Assembly (NCBI GenBank): GCA_947626745.1
Contig: CANQTF010000002.1
Coordinates: 186,001 to 250,000, forward strand
Length of the DNA: 64,000 bases
Reading direction: 5' to 3'
Source: an uncultured Lachnospiraceae bacterium
GTDB lineage: Bacteria > Bacillota > Clostridia > Lachnospirales > Lachnospiraceae
In this document: piece after piece, positions 1 through 7,766 of the stretch
How positions within the stretch are numbered: position 1 is the stretch's first letter
Layout: each line of letters opens with the position of its first letter
Notes under the pieces: model-generated
The model's database searches: none
The model's input: only the letters and a program-made list of their open reading frames with translations
What the model was told of the DNA's origin: nothing
Program-made: the position numbers and the translations under genes

Positions 1-300
1 GGAGATGCCATTGTCTTCACGAACGGCAGGGTGATACCGGGAACATGGGAGCGTTATGACGGAGACTTTACGCCCGCAAGGTTCTATGATGAAAACGGCG
101 ATGAGATCATATTTAACCAAGGAAAAACGTGGGTGTGCAATATATGGCAGGAGTACGGCGAATATGTGCGTTACGGGGCGGATGAGACGCATCTGGTCAT
201 GCCCGATGTGCCGTCCGCCCGAAGCGCCGCCGCAGACAAGACAGATGAGGATGCCGCGGCGATAGCCGAGGCCGCAGACAGGGCAGAATCCGACGATTAG
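1..300 (+). CDS. DUF3048 (YerB-like) lipoprotein, 3' end only
   Basis: The frame is open from base 1, so only the last 99 codons of the gene are in the window. The readable part (AIVFTNGRVIPGTWER, then YYD-like NGDEIIFNQGKTW) matches the C-terminal DUF3048 domain of YerB-type lipoproteins, in which a conserved Gly-rich strand and a GKTW-type turn end the domain. A low-complexity acidic and alanine-rich tail (residues of about the last 35) follows. These proteins are membrane-anchored by an N-terminal lipobox, which lies outside the window, and their biochemical role is not established. It ends 11 bp before prmA. Confidence 0.7.
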   Translation, partial: GDAIVFTNGRVIPGTWERYDGDFTPARFYDENGDEIIFNQGKTWVCNIWQEYGEYVRYGADETHLVMPDVPSARSAAADKTDEDAAAIAEAADRAESDD

Positions 301-311
301 AGGGAACGATT

Positions 312-1301
312 ATGAAATGGGTAAAATTCAGGATCAAGACGGTTACGGAGGCGGAGGATATCATTGTCAGCACGCTCTATGATATAGGGCTGGAAGGCGC
401 GCAGATCGAGGATAAGATCCCGCTGACTGCACTGGAGAAGGAGCAGATGTTTGTGGATATCCTGCCGGACGGGCCGGAAGACGACGGCATCGCGTATCTG
501 AGTTTTTTTGTGGAAGAGAAGGAGGACGGCAGTCTTGCGGTGAACGGTATGCCGTCCGACAGGGAGACGATCGTTGCGCAGATCGAGGAAGAGCTTGACG
601 GACTGCGGCCGTTTATGGACATCGGCGAGGGCAGCATCACGGTGACGGAGACGGAGGATATCGACTGGATCAATAACTGGAAGCAGTATTTTCATCAGTT
701 CTACATAGACGATCTGCTCGTCATTCCCTCGTGGGAAGAGGTCAAAGAGGAGGATCGGAATAAAAAGATACTGCACATCGATCCGGGTACGGCCTTCGGA
801 ACGGGTATGCACGAGACGACGCAGCTCTGTATCCGTCAGATCAAAAAGTATCTCACGCCTCAGACCCGGCTTCTGGATGTGGGAACGGGAAGCGGCATAT
901 TGGCGATCCTTGCCCTGATGTACGGCGCGGAGCACGCGGTCGGGACGGACTTGGATCCGTGTGCCGTGGAGGCGGTTGCACAGAATATGGAGGCCAACGG
1001 TATCGCGGGCAGCTCTTTTCAGATGATGATAGGCAATATCATCACGGATCAGGCGATTCAGGACAGCGTGGGATACGAATGCTATGATATCGTGGTCGCG
1101 AATATCTTGGCGGACGTGCTTGTGCAGCTTACGCCGGTCATCGTGCATCACATGAAAAAGGGCGGCATCTATATTACGTCCGGCATCATCAACACAAAAG
1201 AGGAGACGGTCAGGGAAGCGGTCGAGGCGGCGGGACTTAAGCTTCTGGAAGTAACTTATCAGGGAGAGTGGGTGTCTGTCACGGCGCGCAGGGAGCAGTA
1301 A
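312..1301 (+). CDS. prmA: Ribosomal protein L11 methyltransferase
   Basis: Cytoplasmic SAM-dependent enzyme that trimethylates ribosomal protein L11. The 329-residue length is normal. The N-terminal half is the substrate-recognition domain. Residues 157-165 carry the PrmA signature DPGTAFGTG followed by MHETT, and residues 188-195 (LLDVGTGSG) form the SAM-binding loop. ANILADVL near residue 263 is the catalytic-domain motif IV. The ATG is preceded by GGGAACG-type purines 11 bp after the upstream stop. It sits just ahead of a VanZ-like gene and rsmE; the prmA-rsmE neighbourhood is common in Firmicutes and joins two translation-apparatus methyltransferases. Confidence 0.95.
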   Translation: MKWVKFRIKTVTEAEDIIVSTLYDIGLEGAQIEDKIPLTALEKEQMFVDILPDGPEDDGIAYLSFFVEEKEDGSLAVNGMPSDRETIVAQIEEELDGLRPFMDIGEGSITVTETEDIDWINNWKQYFHQFYIDDLLVIPSWEEVKEEDRNKKILHIDPGTAFGTGMHETTQLCIRQIKKYLTPQTRLLDVGTGSGILAILALMYGAEHAVGTDLDPCAVEAVAQNMEANGIAGSSFQMMIGNIITDQAIQDSVGYECYDIVVANILADVLVQLTPVIVHHMKKGGIYITSGIINTKEETVREAVEAAGLKLLEVTYQGEWVSVTARREQ

Positions 1302-1305
1302 ACGC

Positions 1306-1803
1306 ATGGATACGAATAGCAAAATAAAGCGGGTACGCATCAGAAGTACGATAGCGGGTATATTGGCGCTCATATGGATGTGCGTGATCTTTGCATTTTC
1401 CGCACAGACCAAGGAAGAATCCGGCGCTGTCAGTGAAGGGTTCAGTTACCGACTGTTAAACACCACGGATCGGTTTCTGCATCTGCATATCGACGAGGAG
1501 GAGCTGCGCGCGATAGCGAAAGCTATCGACTATGTTGTCAGGAAAGGCGCGCACATGACGGAGTACGCGATCCTTGCGATCCTGCTCTGTCTGTGGCTTG
1601 GCAGATGGCAGATGTCACGGCTGCGCACCGCATGTACGGCGGCTTTTCTGGCGATCCTATACGCCTGCAGCGACGAGTTTCATCAGTTGTTTGTGGCGGG
1701 ACGCGCCGGCAGGGTGAGCGATGTTTTTGTGGACAGCGCGGGCGCTTTGGCGGGACTGGCGGTTTTCCTTCTGATCGGCGCGATCGTGAGAAAGGTGTGG
1801 TAG
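1306..1803 (+). CDS. VanZ-like family membrane protein
   Basis: A 165-residue integral membrane protein with four predicted hydrophobic segments (about residues 14-30, 80-97, 104-123 and 138-160). It carries the VanZ-family motifs: KGAHMTEYAIL (about residues 80-90), then SDEFHQLFVAGRAGRVSDVFVD across the third helix. The family is named after the teicoplanin-resistance accessory protein VanZ, but most members, including core-genome copies such as this one between prmA and rsmE, have no known activity. Four bases separate it from prmA, so the two are probably cotranscribed. There is no vancomycin cluster nearby, so a resistance role should not be assumed. Confidence 0.85.
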   Translation: MDTNSKIKRVRIRSTIAGILALIWMCVIFAFSAQTKEESGAVSEGFSYRLLNTTDRFLHLHIDEEELRAIAKAIDYVVRKGAHMTEYAILAILLCLWLGRWQMSRLRTACTAAFLAILYACSDEFHQLFVAGRAGRVSDVFVDSAGALAGLAVFLLIGAIVRKVW

Positions 1804-1808
1804 CAGAG

Positions 1809-2549
1809 GTGTATCGTTTTTTTGTAGAGCCGGCGCAGATACAGGGCAGGAGGATCGTTATCACAGGCGGCGATTATAATCATATCAAAAATGTGCTGCG
1901 TATGCGGCCCGGCGAGGAGATCGCGGTCAGCAACGGGATAGACGGCAGGGAATACCGCTGCGGTATTGAGGAGTACACGGAGCGGGAGGTGGTGTGTACT
2001 CTGCGGTTCATCAAGGAAGAGGGTGTGGAGCTGCCGGCGAAGCTTTATCTTTTTCAGGGGCTGCCGAAGGCGGACAAGATGGAACTCATCATTCAGAAGG
2101 CGGTGGAGCTGGGCGTGTACGAGGTGATCCCTGTTGCGGCCAAGAGATGTGTGGTAAAGCTCGACGACAAGAAGGCGGCCGCCAAGGTGAGCAGGTGGCA
2201 GGGGATAGCGGAGGCAGCGGCGAAACAGAGCAGACGCGGTGTGATCCCGGCCGTGCATGACGTCATGGACATGCGGGAGGCGATCGGGTATGCGCGCGGC
2301 ATGGACGTGAAGCTTATTCCTTATGAGCTGGCGGAGGATAAACGCCGTACCAAGGAGGTCGTGGAGTCAGTCGCGGCGGGGGAGAGCGTCGCCGTGTTCA
2401 TCGGCCCCGAGGGAGGCTTTGAGGAGAGCGAGATACAGGCGGCGCTTGCGGCCGGCATAGAGCCGGTGACCCTCGGGCGGCGTATCCTGAGAACGGAGAC
2501 GGCAGGGCTGACGGTACTGTCATGGCTGATGTATCAATTGGAATTTTAG
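1809..2549 (+). CDS. rsmE: 16S rRNA (uracil-1498-N3)-methyltransferase
   Basis: SPOUT-class methyltransferase acting on U1498 of 16S rRNA in the 30S subunit. From the chosen GTG the protein has 246 residues and begins VYRFFVEP, the usual RsmE N-terminus (a PUA-like domain). The C-terminal trefoil-knot motifs are visible: FIGPEGGFEESEI at about residue 195 and RILRTETAG at about residue 227. The longer upstream reading lies inside the VanZ-like gene and is rejected. A GTG at 1797 is in frame and would overlap the previous stop; the purine run AGAAAGG at 1790-1796 spaces better for 1809. The exact start is therefore slightly uncertain. Confidence 0.92.
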   Translation: MYRFFVEPAQIQGRRIVITGGDYNHIKNVLRMRPGEEIAVSNGIDGREYRCGIEEYTEREVVCTLRFIKEEGVELPAKLYLFQGLPKADKMELIIQKAVELGVYEVIPVAAKRCVVKLDDKKAAAKVSRWQGIAEAAAKQSRRGVIPAVHDVMDMREAIGYARGMDVKLIPYELAEDKRRTKEVVESVAAGESVAVFIGPEGGFEESEIQAALAAGIEPVTLGRRILRTETAGLTVLSWLMYQLEF

Positions 2550-2633
2550 CGGCATATGATGATATAGGCGTATAAGAAAATGAGATACGGCATGATTCCG
2601 CTGATGATAAGTTGAGAGAAAGGAATGACAGTC

Positions 2634-3788
2634 ATGGAAGTGTATTTGGACAATTCTGCGACGACCCGCTGTTTTGACGAGGTCGCGCAGTTGATGCACA
2701 AAGTCATGTGCGAGGATTACGGCAATCCTTCCAGCATGCACCACAAAGGAGTAGAGGCGGAGCGGTACTTAAGATATGCCGGAGACACTCTGGCGAAGTT
2801 GTTGAAAGTAAACGGAAAAGAGATCCTGTTCACCTCCGGCGGAACGGAATCTGACAATATTGCGCTGATAGGCGCGGCGATGGCCAATCACAGAAGAGGA
2901 AGGCATCTGATCACGACGATGATCGAACACCCTGCGATCCTGCAGACGATGGCCTATCTTGAAAACCAAGGATTCCGAGTGACGTATCTGCCGGTGGACC
3001 GGGAGGGCAGGATCTCGCTGCAGGATCTGGAACGCGCCGTCAGACCGGACACGATCCTCGTGTCGATCATGCACACCAACAATGAGATCGGCAGCGTGCA
3101 GCCGATAGAGGAGGCGGGCGCGCTGATCAAGCGGATCGATCCGGCGATACTGTTTCACGTAGATGCGGTGCAGGGATTCGGGAAGTTCCGCCTATACCCT
3201 GCCAGAATGCATGTGGATATGCTGTCTGTCAGCGGCCACAAGATCCACGGGCCGAAGGGCGTCGGATTCCTCTACATCAGGGAGGGGGCGAAAGTCAATC
3301 CGATCCTGTACGGCGGCGGGCAGCAGAGGGGTATGCGCTCCGGCACGGAGAACGTACCCGGTATTGCGGGGCTTGCCAAGGCGGCGGAGATGATCTATGC
3401 GGATCTGGACAATGATATGGCGAGAATGTACGGGTTGCGCACGATGTTTGTCAAAGGCGTCTCGGGTATCGATCAGGTCAAGGTCAACGGCTGTCCGGAC
3501 GGAGAGGGCGCGGCCCATATCGTGAGCCTTTCGGTGCGCGGCGTGCGGAGCGAGGTGCTCCTTCACGCGCTGGAAGAGAGAGGCATCTATGTGTCCGCCG
3601 GAAGCGCATGCTCGTCCAACAAGCCGCAGACCTCGGCGACGCTGAAGGCGATCGGTGTGGAGAAGGATCTGTTGGATTCCACGATACGTTTCAGTTTTTC
3701 CGTCTTTACAACCGAGGAGGAAATCCGATATACTATACAGGCATTGTCCGAGATGATCCCGATGCTGCGGCGATATACCCGGCGGTGA
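2634..3788 (+). CDS. Cysteine desulfurase (NifS/IscS family), ThiI partner
   Basis: Fold-type I PLP enzyme that removes sulfur from cysteine as a persulfide. With the start at ATG 2634 (GAAAGGA nine bases upstream; the ATG at 2625 overlaps that site) the protein has 384 residues and begins MEVYLDNSATT, the family's first motif. SVSGHKIHG gives the PLP lysine at about residue 203. The catalytic cysteine is in SAGSACSSN at about residue 326. The next gene is thiI, 26 bp downstream; in Bacillus the dedicated desulfurase NifZ is likewise paired with thiI and feeds sulfur to 4-thiouridine in tRNA. I infer the same role here rather than Fe-S assembly, since no scaffold gene is adjacent. Confidence 0.92.
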   Translation: MEVYLDNSATTRCFDEVAQLMHKVMCEDYGNPSSMHHKGVEAERYLRYAGDTLAKLLKVNGKEILFTSGGTESDNIALIGAAMANHRRGRHLITTMIEHPAILQTMAYLENQGFRVTYLPVDREGRISLQDLERAVRPDTILVSIMHTNNEIGSVQPIEEAGALIKRIDPAILFHVDAVQGFGKFRLYPARMHVDMLSVSGHKIHGPKGVGFLYIREGAKVNPILYGGGQQRGMRSGTENVPGIAGLAKAAEMIYADLDNDMARMYGLRTMFVKGVSGIDQVKVNGCPDGEGAAHIVSLSVRGVRSEVLLHALEERGIYVSAGSACSSNKPQTSATLKAIGVEKDLLDSTIRFSFSVFTTEEEIRYTIQALSEMIPMLRRYTRR

Positions 3789-3814
3789 CTTGCGGAAAGG
3801 CACAGGTAAGTGAT

Positions 3815-4993
3815 ATGTTTACGGCTTTTTTGATAAAATATGCGGAGATCGGCGTGAAGGGCAGGAACAGATATCTGTTTGAAGACGCGCTGGTGCAGCA
3901 GATCAAGTACGCTTTGAAGAAATGCGACGGCGATTATACCGTGCGCAAGACGGACGGGCGCATCTATGTGGATGCGGTCACCGATTTTGACTATGATGAG
4001 ACGGTGGCGGCGCTTAAGCGCGTTTTCGGGATATCCGGCATCTGCCCGATGATCTATGTGGAAGATGAAGGGTTCGAGAAGCTGGGGCAGGATGTGGTCG
4101 CATATATCGGCAGGGTATATCCCGACAGGCACAGATCGTTCAAGGTGTCTGCGAGACGCGCGAGAAAGAATTATCCCTTAAATTCTATGGAGATGAATGC
4201 GGAGCTGGGCGGCCTGATCCTCGACGCTTATCCGGAAATGCATGTTGACGTACACAAGCCGGACATTCTGCTGAATGTGGAAGTGCGCGATAAGATATAT
4301 ATCTACTCCGAGACGATCCCCGGGCCGGGCGGTATGCCGGTGGGAACGGGCGGCAAAGCGATGCTGCTCCTCTCGGGCGGCATCGACTCTCCGGTGGCGG
4401 GCTGGATGATCGCCAAGCGGGGCGTCAAGATCGACGCGGTATATTTCCACGCGCCGCCCTACACGAGCGAGCGCGCGAAACAGAAGGTAGTGGACTTGGC
4501 GGGGAAGGTGGCCGCCTACGCGGGGCCGATCTATCTGCATGTGATCAATTTCACGGAGATACAGTTATATATTTATGAGAAATGTCCTCACGACGAGCTG
4601 ACGATCATCATGCGCCGCTATATGATGCGCATCGCGGAACATATCGCCAGGGAAACGGAATGTCTCGGACTTATCACCGGCGAGAGCATAGGACAGGTGG
4701 CGTCGCAGACGATGCACAGCCTGATGGCGACCAACGAGGTCTGTACGCTGCCTGTCTACCGTCCGCTGATCGGCTTTGACAAGATGGATATCGTGGATAT
4801 CGCGGAGAAGATCGATACCTACGAGACGTCTATCCAGCCGTATGAGGACTGCTGCACGATCTTTGTGGCAAAGCACCCGGTGACAAAGCCGAATCTGAAC
4901 GTGATCAGGGGACATGAACATGCTCTTGCAGAGAAGATTGACGAGCTGGTGCAGACGGCGTTGGATACCGATGAGGTGATCGTCGTCAGATAG
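3815..4993 (+). CDS. thiI: tRNA 4-thiouridine synthetase ThiI
   Basis: Adenylates U8 of tRNA and transfers sulfur to give s4U. From ATG 3815 the protein is 392 residues, with a ferredoxin-like N-terminal region, a THUMP RNA-binding domain (about residues 60-165) and a PP-loop ATP-pyrophosphatase domain whose signature SGGIDSP is at 187-193. It has no C-terminal rhodanese domain, as is normal for Firmicutes; sulfur would come directly from the desulfurase encoded just upstream. The longer open frame back to 3608 overlaps that gene and is not credible. GGAAAGGCACAGGTAAG precedes the start. A role in thiamin thiazole synthesis is unlikely without the rhodanese domain. Confidence 0.95.
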   Translation: MFTAFLIKYAEIGVKGRNRYLFEDALVQQIKYALKKCDGDYTVRKTDGRIYVDAVTDFDYDETVAALKRVFGISGICPMIYVEDEGFEKLGQDVVAYIGRVYPDRHRSFKVSARRARKNYPLNSMEMNAELGGLILDAYPEMHVDVHKPDILLNVEVRDKIYIYSETIPGPGGMPVGTGGKAMLLLSGGIDSPVAGWMIAKRGVKIDAVYFHAPPYTSERAKQKVVDLAGKVAAYAGPIYLHVINFTEIQLYIYEKCPHDELTIIMRRYMMRIAEHIARETECLGLITGESIGQVASQTMHSLMATNEVCTLPVYRPLIGFDKMDIVDIAEKIDTYETSIQPYEDCCTIFVAKHPVTKPNLNVIRGHEHALAEKIDELVQTALDTDEVIVVR

Positions 4994-5015
4994 GCTGCGC
5001 AGACGGAGATGCGCA

Positions 5016-5044
5016 TAAAAAGAGCAAGCCCACAGGCTTGCTCT
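5016..5044 (-). terminator. Intrinsic terminator of the HPr-like gene
   Basis: A perfect 10-bp stem, AGAGCAAGCC at 5021-5030 and its complement at 5035-5044, with a four-base loop. Read on the minus strand it is followed by a T-run (AAAAA at 5017-5021 on +). It lies between the convergent ends of thiI and the HPr-like gene and may also stop thiI transcripts, though no T-run follows on the + strand. Confidence 0.8.
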
Positions 5045-5063
5045 GACTCTTGCGGTATGTAGA

Positions 5064-5294
5064 TCACATGATGTACGGTTTCAAGGCCGCGATAACTTCG
5101 TCTGCGCCGTCTTCCGCATGGATATTTAAGTCGATAGGCTTGGATAAATCTAAGCTGAAGATACCCATGATGGATTTTGCATCGATCACGTATCTTCCGG
5201 ATACTAAATCGAAGTCATAGTCAAACTTTGTGATATCGTTTACAAAAGACTTAACCTTATCGATGGAATTTAAAGAAATCTGTACTGTTTTCAT
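5064..5294 (-). CDS. HPr-fold protein lacking the phosphorylatable histidine
   Basis: A 76-residue protein of HPr size. The C-terminal two thirds follow HPr: residues 36-50 (VIDAKSIMGIFSLDL) align with the AKS-(x)-L-G-L segment around the regulatory serine of HPr (Ser46, here Ser41). The end, GADEVIAALKPYI, matches helix 3. The N-terminal active-site loop with GLHxRP is absent and is replaced by LNSIDKVKSF, so there is no His15 and it cannot carry PTS phosphate. It resembles in concept Bacillus Crh, which also lacks His15 but keeps Ser46. A canonical HPr is encoded at 41.2 kb. The AAGGAGG-type site (GGAGGTTG on the minus strand) and a good promoter indicate solid expression. Confidence 0.75.
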   Translation of the reverse strand: MKTVQISLNSIDKVKSFVNDITKFDYDFDLVSGRYVIDAKSIMGIFSLDLSKPIDLNIHAEDGADEVIAALKPYIM

Positions 5295-5327
5295 TCCGGA
5301 TCAACCTCCTTTGGTTTTCATACCTTC

Positions 5328-5336
5328 TGCTATAAT
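5328..5336 (+). promoter_or_regulatory. Extended -10 promoter of mtaB
   Basis: TGC followed by TATAAT at 5331-5336 is a perfect extended -10 element on the + strand; no convincing -35 is seen. It would give a leader of about 55 nt before mtaB. It overlaps the -10 element of the divergent HPr-like promoter. Confidence 0.5.
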
Positions 5337-5363
5337 ACTAAAGGCTGGGCGCACAAAAGTCAA
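5335..5363 (-). promoter_or_regulatory. Sigma-A promoter of the HPr-like gene
   Basis: On the minus strand TTGACT (5358-5363 on +) is followed after exactly 17 bases by TAGTAT (5335-5340), a good vegetative promoter about 40 bp upstream of the start codon. Confidence 0.7.
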
Positions 5364-5396
5364 TGATAAATCAACACAAAAAATGCGGAGATTACT

Positions 5397-6707
5397 ATGA
5401 AAAGTGTAGCATTACATAATCTTGGGTGCAAGGTCAACGGATACGAGATGGACGTTATGCAACAAAGACTGCAGGAAAACGGATATAAAATTGTACCATT
5501 TGATGAGCCTGCCGATATCTATATCGTCAACACGTGTACGGTGACTAACATCGCGGACAGAAAGAGCAGACAGATGCTGCACCGCGCCAAGAAGCAGAAT
5601 CCCGATGCCGTGGTCGTTGCGGTGGGCTGTTATGTGCAGGTCAGCGAGGCGGCGGTGCGGGCGGACGATGCGGTGGATCTCGTGATCGGCAACGACCGCA
5701 AGAAGGATCTGGTCGCTATTTTGGAAGCTTACCTTGCCGGGCAGGAATGCAGACAAACAGTCATTGACATCAACCATACGGCGGCATATGAGGAGATGAC
5801 CCTGACGAAGACGGCGGAGCACACGAGGGCCTACATCAAGATTCAGGACGGCTGCAACCAGTTCTGCTCCTACTGCATCATTCCGTACGCCAGAGGAAGG
5901 GTCAGGAGCCGCGGGCAGGAGGACGTGCTGCGCGAGGTGCGCGGCATCGTGGACGCCGGCTATCAGGAGATCGTGCTGACCGGGATCCATATCAGTTCCT
6001 ACGGCATGGAAAGCGGCGAGGCGCAGCTTGCGGAGCTGCTCGAAAAGCTGCAAGCCGTGGACGGACTCAAACGCATACGTCTGGGCTCTCTGGAGCCGCG
6101 TATCGTCACCGAGGGCTTTGTCGAGCGGCTCCGTTCGATGCCGAAGATATGCCCGCATTTTCACTTGTCGCTGCAGAGCGGGAGCGATACGGTGTTAGCC
6201 AGAATGAATAGACACTACACAAGCGGGGAATACTTTCGGACAACAGAGATCATCAGGAAATATTATCCAGCTCCGGCAATCACCACGGATGTCATCGTGG
6301 GATTTCCGGGGGAGACGGAAGAGGAGTTCGCCGAGACGCTCCGCTTCGTGCAGGACGTCCGTTTCTACGAAATGCATATTTTCAAGTATTCCAGAAGAAA
6401 AGGAACGCCCGCGGCGAAAATGGAGGGGCAGCTCACGGAGGCCCAAAAGAGCGGACGCGCCGCGATACTGGCGAAGGCGGAGAGAGAGATGTCTTACGCC
6501 TATCGGACAGGCTTTGCGGGGAGAGAGGCCGAAGTGCTCTTCGAGGAAGAGAAGGAGATCGACAGGAAGCGGTACTGGATCGGCCATACGCCGGAGTACA
6601 TCATGGCCGCCGTACCCGCGGAGCATGCCCCGAACCTCAGGAATCGGATAGTCACGGGAACGCTTGACGGATTTTTGAAAGAGGATATCATGATTTTAAA
6701 ATATTGA
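5397..6707 (+). CDS. mtaB: tRNA t6A37 methylthiotransferase MtaB
   Basis: Radical-SAM enzyme that converts t6A37 to ms2t6A in tRNAs decoding ANN codons. The 436 residues contain the N-terminal UPF0004 domain with its cluster cysteines (Cys11 in LGCKVN, then NTCTVT and VGCYVQ) for the auxiliary [4Fe-4S] cluster. The radical-SAM motif is CNQFCSYC at about residue 153. A C-terminal TRAM-like segment follows. The length and the LGCKVNGYE N-terminus point to MtaB rather than MiaB (which modifies i6A) or RimO (which modifies ribosomal protein S12). The t6A substrate depends on the Sua5/TsaC enzyme, which is encoded at 62.4 kb in this window. Confidence 0.92.
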   Translation: MKSVALHNLGCKVNGYEMDVMQQRLQENGYKIVPFDEPADIYIVNTCTVTNIADRKSRQMLHRAKKQNPDAVVVAVGCYVQVSEAAVRADDAVDLVIGNDRKKDLVAILEAYLAGQECRQTVIDINHTAAYEEMTLTKTAEHTRAYIKIQDGCNQFCSYCIIPYARGRVRSRGQEDVLREVRGIVDAGYQEIVLTGIHISSYGMESGEAQLAELLEKLQAVDGLKRIRLGSLEPRIVTEGFVERLRSMPKICPHFHLSLQSGSDTVLARMNRHYTSGEYFRTTEIIRKYYPAPAITTDVIVGFPGETEEEFAETLRFVQDVRFYEMHIFKYSRRKGTPAAKMEGQLTEAQKSGRAAILAKAEREMSYAYRTGFAGREAEVLFEEEKEIDRKRYWIGHTPEYIMAAVPAEHAPNLRNRIVTGTLDGFLKEDIMILKY

Positions 6708-6732
6708 ATTTTGTGTGTCGATAAGGTATTAT
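6704..6732 (+). promoter_or_regulatory. Sigma-A promoter of ireB operon
   Basis: TTGAAT at 6704-6709, a 17-base spacer, then TATTAT at 6727-6732. The -35 box overlaps the mtaB stop codon, so the ireB-ruvX-DUF1292 group can be transcribed independently of mtaB. Confidence 0.6.
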
Positions 6733-6771
6733 GGTAATATCAAAATTAGCAACGGATAAGGGCGTGAAACT

Positions 6772-7032
6772 ATGCAGGATTTGGAAAACACACAATTTTT
6801 TACCGTAGAGAGCGAGCCGGAGACAGGCGTGAAGCTCGTGCTGTCCACCGTATATGAGGCATTGACGGAGAAGGGCTACAATCCGGTGAATCAGATCGTG
6901 GGTTACATTATGTCGGGCGATCCTACTTATATCACTAGCCACAAAAACGCGCGCAGCCTGATCATGAGGGTCGAGCGGGACGAGCTGGTGGAAGAGATGC
7001 TGGTAGAGTACATCAAAAATTCCCTGAAGTAG
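6772..7032 (+). CDS. ireB: IreB family regulatory phosphoprotein
   Basis: 86-residue member of the UPF0297/YrzL family. It is recognised by its full-length pattern: a Thr-bearing N-terminal tail (QDLENTQFFTVE), then LVLSTVYEALTEKGYNPVNQIVGYIMSGDPTYITSHKNAR split over the central helices. In Enterococcus faecalis IreB is phosphorylated on N-terminal threonines by the PASTA kinase IreK and modulates cephalosporin resistance. Thr7 and Thr11 are the matching candidates here. It heads the conserved order ireB-ruvX-DUF1292, separated by 18 and 0 bases. No PASTA kinase is in the window. Confidence 0.95.
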   Translation: MQDLENTQFFTVESEPETGVKLVLSTVYEALTEKGYNPVNQIVGYIMSGDPTYITSHKNARSLIMRVERDELVEEMLVEYIKNSLK

Positions 7033-7050
7033 AAGACGGCGGAAGAACGT

Positions 7051-7485
7051 ATGAGGATCATGGGTTTGGATTTCGGCTCGAAGACGGTCGGCGTGGCGGT
7101 CAGCGACCCGCTGCTCATCACGGCGCAGGGGATCGAGATCATCAGGAGAAAAGACGAGAATAAGCTGCGCCGGACCTTGGCGCGCATTGAGGAACTGATC
7201 GAGGAGTATAAGGTGACGCAGATCGTGCTCGGTCTGCCGAAGAATATGAACGACACGATCGGCGAGCAGGCACAGCTGGCGCTGGAATTTCGGGAGAAGC
7301 TGGAGAGAAGGACGGGATTGCCCGTAACGATGTGGGACGAGCGTCTCACCACGGTGGCTGCGGATCAGGCGATGACGGAGGCGGGGATCCGGGGTGAGCG
7401 CCGCAGGGAATATGTGGACAAGATCGCGGCGGTATTGATCCTGCAGGGATATCTGGATTACCGCGCGGGCAAGGAGACGGAGTAA
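7051..7485 (+). CDS. ruvX: Putative Holliday junction resolvase / pre-16S rRNA nuclease (YqgF)
   Basis: 144 residues with the RNase H-like fold of the YqgF/RuvX family. Visible signatures are [19 protein letters not shown] at the N-terminus (catalytic Asp7), VLGLPKNMN (about residues 57-65) and WDERLTT (about 95-101, second catalytic acid). The family member in E. coli matures the 16S rRNA 5' end, and a resolvase role has also been proposed; neither can be chosen from sequence. Its stop codon touches the GTG of the DUF1292 gene. Confidence 0.92.
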   Translation: MRIMGLDFGSKTVGVAVSDPLLITAQGIEIIRRKDENKLRRTLARIEELIEEYKVTQIVLGLPKNMNDTIGEQAQLALEFREKLERRTGLPVTMWDERLTTVAADQAMTEAGIRGERRREYVDKIAAVLILQGYLDYRAGKETE

Positions 7486-7740
7486 GTGGATAAGATCGTT
7501 TTTACACCGGATGGCGGCGAACCCGTCCGGTTCTATGTGTTGGAACAGACCAGATTGGGAGGCGTCGATTATATACTTGTGACGGATTCCGAGGAAGGGG
7601 ACGGGGAAGCGCTGATCCTGCGCGATACTTCCGCGCCGGACGAGAGCGAGGCAGTGTACGAGATCGTAGAGGACGATGAGGAACTGAATGCAGTGGCGGC
7701 TGTATTTGAAAATATGTTGGACGACATTGAACTGAAGTGA
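7486..7740 (+). CDS. DUF1292 domain protein (YrzB-like)
   Basis: 84 residues, GTG start directly abutting the ruvX stop, with the core F-YVLEQTRLGGVDYILVTD and the acidic C-terminal half typical of DUF1292. Members are small acidic proteins of unknown biochemical function, almost always encoded after ireB and ruvX as here, so translational coupling in one operon is very likely. A theoretical pI well below 4.5 is obvious from the composition. Confidence 0.9.
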   Translation: MDKIVFTPDGGEPVRFYVLEQTRLGGVDYILVTDSEEGDGEALILRDTSAPDESEAVYEIVEDDEELNAVAAVFENMLDDIELK

Positions 7741-7766
7741 TTATTTTTTGTATGGAGGATTTTTGA

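Noticed and set aside
297..1412. Long minus-strand ORF (371 codons) over prmA
   Set aside because: Antisense shadow of prmA, with Arg/His-rich low-complexity translation, no ribosome-binding site and no family resemblance.
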